A stretch of 32,154 nucleotides of DNA from Verrucomicrobiaceae bacterium (lineage in GTDB: Bacteria; Verrucomicrobiota; Verrucomicrobiia; Verrucomicrobiales; Verrucomicrobiaceae): the NCBI GenBank assembly GCA_027486585.1, contig JAIXOU010000113.1, positions 1 through 32,154 on the forward strand. Direction: 5' to 3'. The notes below the pieces were generated by a model. It saw only the letters and a list, made by a program, of their open reading frames with translations, was not told the DNA's origin and made no database searches. A program made the translations under genes and the position numbers. Positions 26,453-32,154 of the stretch are shown here, one piece after another. How positions within the stretch are numbered: position 1 is the stretch's first letter; each line of letters starts with the position of its first letter.

Positions 26453-26484
26453 TATCTGATAATTCCTACAATTGGCTAACCTGC

Positions 26485-27396
26485 TTAGATGTCTGATCCA
26501 CAGTCACCTGACACGGAGTGTACACTGTGAGCATGATTTTGACTGGAACATGCATAACAGAGGGTATGAGTGAAACTGATACGGCCTACACGCCTGATGT
26601 ATTCGTCCCAACGTACCCAGACTCCAGATTCATTCTTTAAATATTCGCAAATGGCACAAACGTCAATGCGCCCTTCCTGAAGTGGCGTATTAAAAATGGA
26701 GTTGTGCTCGGCTGCCGCGTTCTGCGATGCATTTTTGGCCCCAGTGTATTCTGGATAGTGAAGAAAAGCACAGTGGCTGCAGATCGTATGACTCAGGCTC
26801 GCGCCGAGATGGCGCACTAAAAGCTCGTTCCAACGCATCCATTCGCCATTGGAGTAATGGATATTATCACAAACCAAGCAGGTTTTCAGTCCTGAATGTT
26901 CGATAAATCGGGTGAAATAGGAGGAGTGCCTCTGATAAAAGTCCAGGGCTACGCCGATGTCGTTGAGGATGTCTTGCAGCAAACTCACGGGTTTATGGCC
27001 GAATTGCCGCTCGGCCGGAAGGATCACGATGAGACGAGCATGGGTGCACTTACCGTTCTCTGATTGATGGATGAGGGTGCTGACCGACAGGCAGAAAACG
27101 GGACTCATGCCAATGGTTTTGAGGATGTACGCCGTCTTTCCAGGGCAGAAAGGTTCATGGATGAACCGATCAATGATATCCTCTGCCAGGGCTTTGGCGA
27201 TACGATAGCAGCTTTTAAACTGCGGTTTACCTCCATCGACCTGCGTCATCAAGACAGCACCCAGCGCCTGGGTCACATCACACCCCTTACGTAGGAGATG
27301 CTGAATGCTCCACTGGGAGGTATGCAGTGTTTCAGTCGTTGGTTGTTGTGAAGTCGGGGGGAGGGATGCCGACATCATTTGTGCTCTAAAAGGCAT
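26485..27396 (-). CDS. Protein with two tandem CxxC-x29-CxxC zinc motifs, possible GAF-like N-terminus
   Basis: The frame is open up to a TTG at 27456. I prefer the ATG at 27396 (303 residues), with 27378 and 27375 as alternatives. Numbering residues from the TTG, about 50-175 look like a GAF-type small-ligand domain, though this is uncertain. Two copies of a cysteine motif follow: CLVC...GEWMRWNELLVRH...LSHTICSHC (Cys193, 196, 226, 229) and CAIC...GVWVRWDEYIRRV...FTHTLCYAC (Cys267, 270, 300, 303). Spacing is identical in both. Single copies of this kind of motif occur at the ends of some bacterial sensor kinases and GGDEF proteins. Here there is no output domain. It probably acts as a redox, metal or docking partner for RR2 or the kinase, by inference only. 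Confidence 0.7.
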   Translation of the reverse strand: MPFRAQMMSASLPPTSQQPTTETLHTSQWSIQHLLRKGCDVTQALGAVLMTQVDGGKPQFKSCYRIAKALAEDIIDRFIHEPFCPGKTAYILKTIGMSPVFCLSVSTLIHQSENGKCTHARLIVILPAERQFGHKPVSLLQDILNDIGVALDFYQRHSSYFTRFIEHSGLKTCLVCDNIHYSNGEWMRWNELLVRHLGASLSHTICSHCAFLHYPEYTGAKNASQNAAAEHNSIFNTPLQEGRIDVCAICEYLKNESGVWVRWDEYIRRVGRISFTHTLCYACSSQNHAHSVHSVSGDCGSDI

Positions 27397-27572
27397 TTGT
27401 TTCAGGGCGGTTTGGCATCCTTGAGAGTCGGATGCGAAAGTTGTTGGTAAGGTCAAATCACCAAGTTCAGTGATTAAGAAGCTGTCTAGTTATTTAGGGG
27501 GGTATTTTTCGGCTAGGTGATTTAAATTAGGATGAATCTCTTTAGTTATTCAAAATGATATTTTTGAGTTAA

Positions 27573-27594
27573 GCTACTCACAAAATGAGGTAGC
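27573..27594 (-). terminator. Stem-loop downstream of the secreted-protein gene
   Basis: GCTACTCA (27573-27580) pairs with TGAGGTAGC (27586-27594) around CAAAA with one bulge. On the - strand it comes 8 nt after the stop at 27603 and leads into TTAACTCAAAAAT, compatible with a modest intrinsic terminator. It may also insulate the promoter of the zinc-motif gene. Confidence 0.5.
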
Positions 27595-27602
27595 CCAAAG
27601 AA

Positions 27603-28307
27603 CTAGCGGCCAGGCCGTGGAAACATCCGGTACAGATGCTCGTGGCGTTCCCGGAGCTTCATCAGCACTTCGGCCTTGGATTGACTTGCTTCTTCGGGGC
27701 TGACCTCCGACTGGGCACCTGTCATCGAGTCAGGCTGTCCTGGCTTGGTCAGACTGTTATCAAACGTGGCATTTGCGCTAAGGATCACGCCAGGCCTCAG
27801 CCTAGCTGCACGTGAATCCACGGTGGTTGGAGCTTGCACAGCGGTCACAGCTGGCTGGTTTGGATCAGGGGAAAGCACCTGAGTGGGCGCTGCGTCCGCG
27901 TCAGTCTGCTGCTTGATCCAAGCTTCTTGTCCGTTGAGCTGAACCAGCACGCGGGCTTCGAGAAGGCTATCCTCGTTTTCAATTTCGACGAACTGCATCA
28001 CGCCAGCTTCAGGCGGCTCGCCTTGCTTCAAGATGAAGGATTCTTCCGTATCGGTCCGGGAAAGGTAAACCGTTCGCTGACCGTCCAATTCAGACCAGCC
28101 TGAAAAGACCAGTGTTGCCGCCCATTCGGCGTTTTCGACAGGCGTCGCCTCTACTTTGACCTCGTGCGTGGTAAACAGAGAGTTTTTCCACAGGGGCTGA
28201 TAAATTGTCAGTGGTTTGAAGCTGACAGGGGGCTTCTCGGGCTCCTTGGCAGTCAATAAGCCAGCGGTCAGAGTGGCTAGTAGGGAAATGGAAAATCGGG
28301 AGATCAT
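27603..28307 (-). CDS. Secreted protein of unknown function
   Basis: The ATG at 28307 gives a 234-residue protein with a signal peptide (MISRFSISLLATLTAGLLTA, then KEPEKPP). An upstream in-frame start at 28349 would put 14 residues before the signal. The mature part is mixed beta-like sequence (ATLVFSGWSELDGQRTVYLS, VMQFVEIENEDSLLEARVLV), then a Pro/Thr-rich linker, and it ends with a charged helix (AEVLMKLRERHEHLYRMFPR). I recognise no family. The position at the end of a run of secreted proteins suggests an envelope or periplasmic role, which is inference. Confidence 0.75.
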   Translation of the reverse strand: MISRFSISLLATLTAGLLTAKEPEKPPVSFKPLTIYQPLWKNSLFTTHEVKVEATPVENAEWAATLVFSGWSELDGQRTVYLSRTDTEESFILKQGEPPEAGVMQFVEIENEDSLLEARVLVQLNGQEAWIKQQTDADAAPTQVLSPDPNQPAVTAVQAPTTVDSRAARLRPGVILSANATFDNSLTKPGQPDSMTGAQSEVSPEEASQSKAEVLMKLRERHEHLYRMFPRPGR

Positions 28308-28422
28308 ACTTAAAGGCGAAGGTAAGGTGTCGGGCAGGCGGGGAAGCACGATTTAGAAGGTGCGCCCTCGTTTGCCTGAAGTGACGATGGTCACAGGGCT
28401 TGGAAGGAAGTCCGCCATCAAA

Positions 28423-28454
28423 CTGGGAGGCATGCCAGAGGCAGCACCTCCCAG
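28423..28454 (-). terminator. Hairpin after the first duplicated secreted-protein gene
   Basis: CTGGGAGG (28423-28430) pairs with CCTCCCAG (28447-28454), with an inner TGCC-AGA-GGCA stem. On the - strand it follows the stop at 28477 by about 22 nt and is followed by TTTGAT. It is almost the same sequence as the hairpin at 29359-29390, so the terminator was duplicated along with the gene. Confidence 0.6.
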
Positions 28455-28476
28455 AGTGAAGGAGACGGGGCTCGGA

Positions 28477-29223
28477 TTAGCGCAGAGCTGGGGTGACCCA
28501 GTAAGCGTCACGAGTTTGGTAGCCGATGTTTTGGGCATTGTTGCCTGTCTTGGCAGCCGTGTTGGTGCGGGCTGGGCCGTAGATCACGATGACTTTGCCG
28601 TTGAGGTAGGTCGGTGTGAAGAACGGGGTCTTCAAGGTGGTGAAGTTGAAACCAACCAGGGAACCTGCGGCAGGAGCCAGAGGGTCAAAAGCTGGGTCGA
28701 TCCACTCGAGGAGTTGGGAGTCAACGAATTGAAGCTTCTTGTCTTGAGCAGCGGTCGGAGTGAGCACGGCAGCACCACGGGCAAGATTGGCCCAAGCAGC
28801 GATGGCTGCGTTGGCCTGAGCCACGTTGGTGTAAATGGCGAAGCGCCATGCACCACCTTTGGTCGTCGTTGGGCGACGATTGGCTGCAGTGATTGGAGCA
28901 ACATCGGCTGGGAGGGTTACCGTTGGAATGGCTCCAAGGATATGGCCATCACCAAGGGCGAGGGGTGTGTACAGCGGGTTTTGGGCAAATCCGGCGACAT
29001 CAAGACGCAAAGCATAGCCGACAACGCGTCCACGTTGTTGAAGGCTTTTGTAAACGACGCTTGGGACAAAACCAGTGGTTTCGGTTGGGACGAGGGATGC
29101 GCCGAAGACGGCGTTTGGGGTAGCGGTCAAGAAGGCATTGACCTGAGCACTGCTCTGTTGAGCGGTGCCGAAGACGGCTGCACCTACGACGAGGGCAGCG
29201 AGTGAGAGGAGGTTAGTTTTCAT
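28477..29223 (-). CDS. Secreted protein, tandem duplicate A (GKVIVIYGP family)
   Basis: A 248-residue protein with a signal peptide (MKTNLLSLAALVVGAAVFGT, cleavage probably after SSAQ). The mature sequence includes LALGDGHILGAIPTVTLP, WRFAIYTNVAQANAAIAAWA, PLAPAAGSLVGFNF, YLNGKVIVIYGPART and the C-terminal RDAYWVTPALR. It is highly similar over its whole length to the protein encoded at 29414-30157 and shares the last motifs with the one at 31268-32154. I know no named family. The extracellular or periplasmic location is predicted from the signal peptide, and function is unknown. Confidence 0.82.
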   Translation of the reverse strand: MKTNLLSLAALVVGAAVFGTAQQSSAQVNAFLTATPNAVFGASLVPTETTGFVPSVVYKSLQQRGRVVGYALRLDVAGFAQNPLYTPLALGDGHILGAIPTVTLPADVAPITAANRRPTTTKGGAWRFAIYTNVAQANAAIAAWANLARGAAVLTPTAAQDKKLQFVDSQLLEWIDPAFDPLAPAAGSLVGFNFTTLKTPFFTPTYLNGKVIVIYGPARTNTAAKTGNNAQNIGYQTRDAYWVTPALR

Positions 29224-29358
29224 ATCGATTTGTTTTTGGCGTTGGGTTTGGTTTGGGTTTTCTGGGTCTTTGCCGCTCGGGATGAGGGGCTATGACTTGG
29301 AAAGAGGGAGATTGGGGTGCTTATGAAGCGGGGACATTGATGGGAGTCGGCCCTTAAA

Positions 29359-29390
29359 CTGGGAGGCGTGCCAGAGGCAGCGCCTCCCAG
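29359..29390 (-). terminator. Hairpin after the second duplicated secreted-protein gene
   Basis: CTGGGAGGCG (29359-29368) pairs perfectly with CGCCTCCCAG (29381-29390) around an inner TGCC-AGA-GGCA stem. On the - strand it lies 24 nt after the stop at 29414 and is followed by TTTAAG. This is a stable hairpin with a short T-tract, so a probable intrinsic terminator. Confidence 0.65.
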
Positions 29391-29413
29391 AGTCAATGAG
29401 GCCTAGGCTCGAA

Positions 29414-30157
29414 TTACTTCAGAGCTGGGGTGACCCAGTAAGCGTCACGAGTTTGGTAGCCGATGTTTTGGGTCGGGCTGGTGGTCTTGGCAGCCGTGTT
29501 GGTGCGGGCCGGGCCGTAGATCACGATGACTTTGCCAGTAAGGTAGGTCAGAGTGAAGAAAGGGTTCTTCACAGCGTTGAGGTTAAAGCCAACCAGGGAA
29601 CCAGCGGCAGGAGCCAGTGGGTCGAAAGCTGGGTCGATCCACTCAAGCGCACGGGTGTCAAGGACCTGAAGTGCGCGGTCTTGCACGGCTGTCGGCACAA
29701 GGACCCCAGCACCACGGTTCTGGTTAGCCCAGGCGGCAATGGCGGTGTTGGCCTGAGCCACATTGGTGTAGATGGCGAAGCGCCAGTCTGGACCCTTGGT
29801 GGTTGTCGGGCGACGATTGGCAACCGTGATCGGAGCGACATCAGCAGGCAGAACCACAGCAGGCATGACGCCCAGGATGTGTCCGTCGCCGAGAGCCAGA
29901 GGGGTGTAGATCGGATTTTGACGCATGCCCACCACATCCAGTTTCAGGGTATGGGAGAGCACTCCCCCTTGCTTGCGGACGTTGTAAACGACAGAAGGGA
30001 AGAAGCCTGTGGTTTCAGCAGGCACGCGGGAGGCACCGAAGACAGCAGCTGGATTAGCAGCTTGGAAGGCAGCGATTTGAGCACTGCTCTGTTGAGCGGT
30101 GCCCAAGAAAGCTGCGCCTACGACGAGAGCAGCGAGTGAGAGGAGTTTTGTTTTCAT
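29414..30157 (-). CDS. Secreted protein, tandem duplicate B (GKVIVIYGP family)
   Basis: A 247-residue paralogue of the protein at 28477-29223. The ATG at 30157 starts the signal peptide (MKTKLLSLAALVVGAAFLGT...SSAQ). The open frame extends further upstream, but the extra residues do not match the paralogue. Shared blocks are FGASRVPAETTGFFPSVVYN, LALGDGHILGVMPAVVLP, WRFAIYTNVAQANTAIAAWA, YLTGKVIVIYGPART and RDAYWVTPALK. The 5' leader before the ATG also resembles that of duplicate A, so the duplication unit of about 937 bp included promoter-proximal sequence and terminator. Function is unknown. Confidence 0.82.
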   Translation of the reverse strand: MKTKLLSLAALVVGAAFLGTAQQSSAQIAAFQAANPAAVFGASRVPAETTGFFPSVVYNVRKQGGVLSHTLKLDVVGMRQNPIYTPLALGDGHILGVMPAVVLPADVAPITVANRRPTTTKGPDWRFAIYTNVAQANTAIAAWANQNRGAGVLVPTAVQDRALQVLDTRALEWIDPAFDPLAPAAGSLVGFNLNAVKNPFFTLTYLTGKVIVIYGPARTNTAAKTTSPTQNIGYQTRDAYWVTPALK

Positions 30158-30263
30158 ATTAATTTGTTTATTTGGCGTTGGGTTTGTTTTTTCTGGGTCT
30201 TTGCTGTCTAAAATGATGGCTAGGACTTGGAAAGTGGTGGGGGGATGGAAGCGCCGTCCTGTG

Positions 30264-31238
30264 TCAGAGTCTCTGATCGGGATCGGCGTTGGCGATGGCG
30301 CTCTCGACATCGCGGGATCCATCAAAGGTGACCAGAGCTGCACGAAGTCTGACGGGTAGGGTACCTAGGACAGGATGATCTGTGGGCGGTGTCTCGGCTT
30401 TGAAGTTCCAGACGCCGAAATTGGGCATCGTGGTATCTGGAATGATGGTGGCATTGCCCAGCAGTGTGCGGACATTGCCATCGACCCGGTAGATCCGAAT
30501 GGTGGGAAAACTGCCGTCACGGGCATGGTAGAAGCCGCGCATGTCCACTTCGTCTCCACGTGTAGCATTGGGTGTACGTTCCCGGCTTTGCGCACGCATG
30601 ATGTTGACCTGGGAGTTCGGGTTGACGAGGGGGAAGTTTCCCGTCAGCTCCAGCAGGAAGGCTTGGAATTTGTCGCCTGCGTAATAGCCAGCCGCCGAGA
30701 TGTTTGTTCCTACCGGAATCGTCGGAGCTGTGACATTAAAGCCGTACTGATTCACCATACTGAAGGGAATGCGGGCATCGGCAATGGGCGCGATCTCGCT
30801 GTTTAGAATCCGTAAAGGACTAGACTCAGTGACGACGCCGATGAGCACATTTTCAGCTGGCTCCACATCCATCTCGGTAGCGGTGAAAATACCGGTGGCG
30901 ACCTCCACCACTCCATTGATCAGAGCGGTGCCGCCGATGAAACCTGGTTCAGTCCGCCCTGGCAGACGAGTGCGCAGAGCGAGCTGACGAAGCGTCAAAC
31001 TGCGGGTTGGTGAATGCACAGGGGTGCCCACCGGGACGTTCACCGTCACCCCAATGACCGTCATGATGACGCTGCCATCAGGCTGAAGGGTGATGCTGGA
31101 GATTGGCCCTTCGGTGTAACCAGGAATCGTCGCGGGGGCAGGCTGCGCAGGTGCAATAGCTACTGGCACCTGACCATGAGACGACTGGGTGGTCAGTAAG
31201 ACCGCCAGAAGGCTTAGAAGCAAGAAGAGGGTTTTCAT
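30264..31238 (-). CDS. Secreted protein of unknown function, 324 residues
   Basis: The ATG at 31238 begins a clear signal peptide (MKTLFLLLSLLAVLLTTQSS, then HGQ). The mature part starts Pro/Ala-rich and has beta-type segments (ISSITLQPDGSVIMTVIGVT, NVPVGTPVHSPT, FIGGTALINGVVEVATGIFT, ARIPFSMVNQYGFNVTAPTI). It ends in an acidic tail with no cysteine or sorting motif that I recognise. It lies 30 nt downstream of the repeat-containing gene and is probably its operon partner. It does not carry the GKVIVIYGP signature of the neighbours. Confidence 0.78.
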   Translation of the reverse strand: MKTLFLLLSLLAVLLTTQSSHGQVPVAIAPAQPAPATIPGYTEGPISSITLQPDGSVIMTVIGVTVNVPVGTPVHSPTRSLTLRQLALRTRLPGRTEPGFIGGTALINGVVEVATGIFTATEMDVEPAENVLIGVVTESSPLRILNSEIAPIADARIPFSMVNQYGFNVTAPTIPVGTNISAAGYYAGDKFQAFLLELTGNFPLVNPNSQVNIMRAQSRERTPNATRGDEVDMRGFYHARDGSFPTIRIYRVDGNVRTLLGNATIIPDTTMPNFGVWNFKAETPPTDHPVLGTLPVRLRAALVTFDGSRDVESAIANADPDQRL

Positions 31239-31267
31239 CACAAGGTGGGTGGCTGTTGGGATTGTGA

Positions 31268-32154
31268 TTAGCGGAGGGCTGAGCTGGTCCAAAAGACCTC
31301 ACGGGTGGTGGAAAGCGTCTCACCAGAGTCGTCTAAGGTCCTCACTTGCGGGCCGTAGATCTGGATGACCTTGCCGCGCAGGAAGCTCTCATTGAGCTCA
31401 GGCATGCGGTCGCTGTTCAGGAAGAGACCGTTGATGCTGCCCTTGTCATCTGCGCTGGGTTTGTCGTCCCAGGTGATGATGCCCGTTTCAGTGGTGGTTA
31501 CGGCGTTATCGTCACGCTTGTCTTGGGCCTCTGGTGCCGCCCAGAGTGCAGCAGCAGCTTGAGCCTGCTGGGCATTTGAGTAGAGAGCGAAACGCAGACG
31601 ATCTTTGTTTGGAAGATTGCCGATGATTTCGCCATTTTCGAGATCTGCCGTGCTCATGCCCGGGATCTTTTCAAAGCCTGTTACGCTAACGTCTAAGAGG
31701 TGGTGTTTACCATTGCTGCTTTGCTTGGCCGACGCACTGAGGCCAGATGTTTGTGCCTGTTGGGCCGCGCGGAAAGTCACCTTTTTTTGGTGGCCACTGG
31801 TCTGGGGCGCAGCCTGCGTTTTGGCTACTACTGGTGTGATTTTACCACGTTGATTTTGACCTCTGGACTGCGTTCTGCCCTGAGTAGCTGCGGTTAATGG
31901 AACAGCGGTAGGGATCAAAGCAGTGGTAGGAGTCACAATGATATCGTCAGCACCACGTCCTTGGCGAACGTCCGGTGTTGCGGTGACTGCATCGTCAGCA
32001 CCACGTCCTTGGCGAACGTCTGGCGTTGCGGTTACAACGTCGTCAGCGCCGCGACCTTGGCGGATATGAGGAGTGCCATCAGCATTGAGAACTGCATCGT
32101 CTGCACCGCGTCCTTGGCGAACGTCTGGCGTTGCGGTTACAACGTCGTCAGCGC
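31268..32154 (-). CDS. Repeat-containing GKVIxIYGP-family protein (5' end missing)
   Basis: The frame is open from its stop at 31268 to the window edge, so at least 295 residues are present and the true start lies outside. A GTG at 31936 is internal to the repeat-bearing protein. The N-terminal part consists of RQGRGADD repeats. A basic, Gln/Thr/Ala-rich linker follows. The C-terminal domain holds RFALYSNAQQAQAAAALWA, FLRGKVIQIYGPQVR and the end REVFWTSSALR. These match the last part of the two duplicated secreted proteins downstream. Export is likely by analogy but the N-terminus is not visible. Confidence 0.78.
   Translation of the reverse strand, partial: ADDVVTATPDVRQGRGADDAVLNADGTPHIRQGRGADDVVTATPDVRQGRGADDAVTATPDVRQGRGADDIIVTPTTALIPTAVPLTAATQGRTQSRGQNQRGKITPVVAKTQAAPQTSGHQKKVTFRAAQQAQTSGLSASAKQSSNGKHHLLDVSVTGFEKIPGMSTADLENGEIIGNLPNKDRLRFALYSNAQQAQAAAALWAAPEAQDKRDDNAVTTTETGIITWDDKPSADDKGSINGLFLNSDRMPELNESFLRGKVIQIYGPQVRTLDDSGETLSTTREVFWTSSALR
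31944..32154. repeat. 48-bp tandem coding repeats (RQGRGADD peptide repeats)
   Basis: Units beginning TCGTC(A/T)GC occur at 31944, 31992, 32040, 32097 and 32145, giving periods of 48, 48, 57 and 48 nt. On the - strand each encodes RQGRGADD followed by about eight variable residues (VVTATPDV, AVTATPDV; one 19-residue version AVLNADGTPHI). The array runs off the window. The units keep frame and protein sequence with some synonymous change, so they are maintained as peptide repeats. Confidence 0.88.

Noticed and set aside
28360..29205. Long + strand open frame of 281 codons opposite the first duplicated secreted gene
   Set aside because: The - strand frame has a signal peptide and a paralogue with conserved protein sequence. 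The + strand frame is a shadow rich in G, W and C. The same applies to the 247-codon + strand frame at 29396-30139.
31944..32154. Regular repeats considered as a CRISPR array
   Set aside because: The period is 48 nt throughout with an in-frame peptide repeat. The 'spacers' are also repeated, and no cas gene is present.

Overview
The window looks like a chromosomal segment of a Verrucomicrobiota-type bacterium (Prosthecobacter/Verrucomicrobium-like). That placement is an inference from three things: a peptidoglycan cluster ordered mraY-murD-LysM protein-ftsW-murG, many small secreted proteins of unfamiliar type, and frequent gene starts without a Shine-Dalgarno sequence. No rRNA, tRNA or CRISPR array was seen.

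Region 1 (1-5693, + strand) is a division and cell-wall cluster: mraY (5' end outside the window), murD, a membrane-anchored double-LysM protein, ftsW and murG. Region 2 (5694-11248, - strand) is a nitrate/nitrite-type ABC importer operon. It runs from a signal-less NrtA/NasS-like sensor through a Tat-exported binding protein and a permease to two ATPases, with a divergent LysR regulator at 11343-12245. A small + strand four-helix-bundle gene enclosed by 31-nt inverted repeats (7498-7931) sits inside this operon like an inserted IVS-type element. Region 3 (12395-15898) is one large SNF2-family helicase. It is followed by about 0.8 kb of low-coding sequence with apparent gene debris and a small excisionase-type DNA-binding gene.

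Region 4 (17302-27396) is the most interesting part. An H-NOX heme gas sensor is translationally coupled to a 1652-residue cytosolic hybrid histidine kinase (HNOBA-like, four PAS, two GAF, HisKA/HATPase, pseudo-receiver, receiver, Hpt). Two paralogous NarL/LuxR-type response regulators lie on either side. Between them are a DUF3050 heme-oxygenase-like protein with an HxxxDxxxH motif and a protein of the HExxH peptide-hydroxylase type. A stand-alone protein with two CxxC-x29-CxxC zinc motifs lies just upstream of the second regulator. I infer a nitric-oxide-responsive phosphorelay that may control unusual oxygenases. Two copies of a GGGTTAACCC palindrome lie in the divergent promoter region.

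Region 5 (27603-32154, - strand) is a run of secreted proteins of unknown function. Two are tandem duplicates, each followed by a near-identical hairpin. A third relative at the window edge carries 16-residue RQGRGADD peptide repeats (48-bp DNA period) ahead of the same C-terminal signature.
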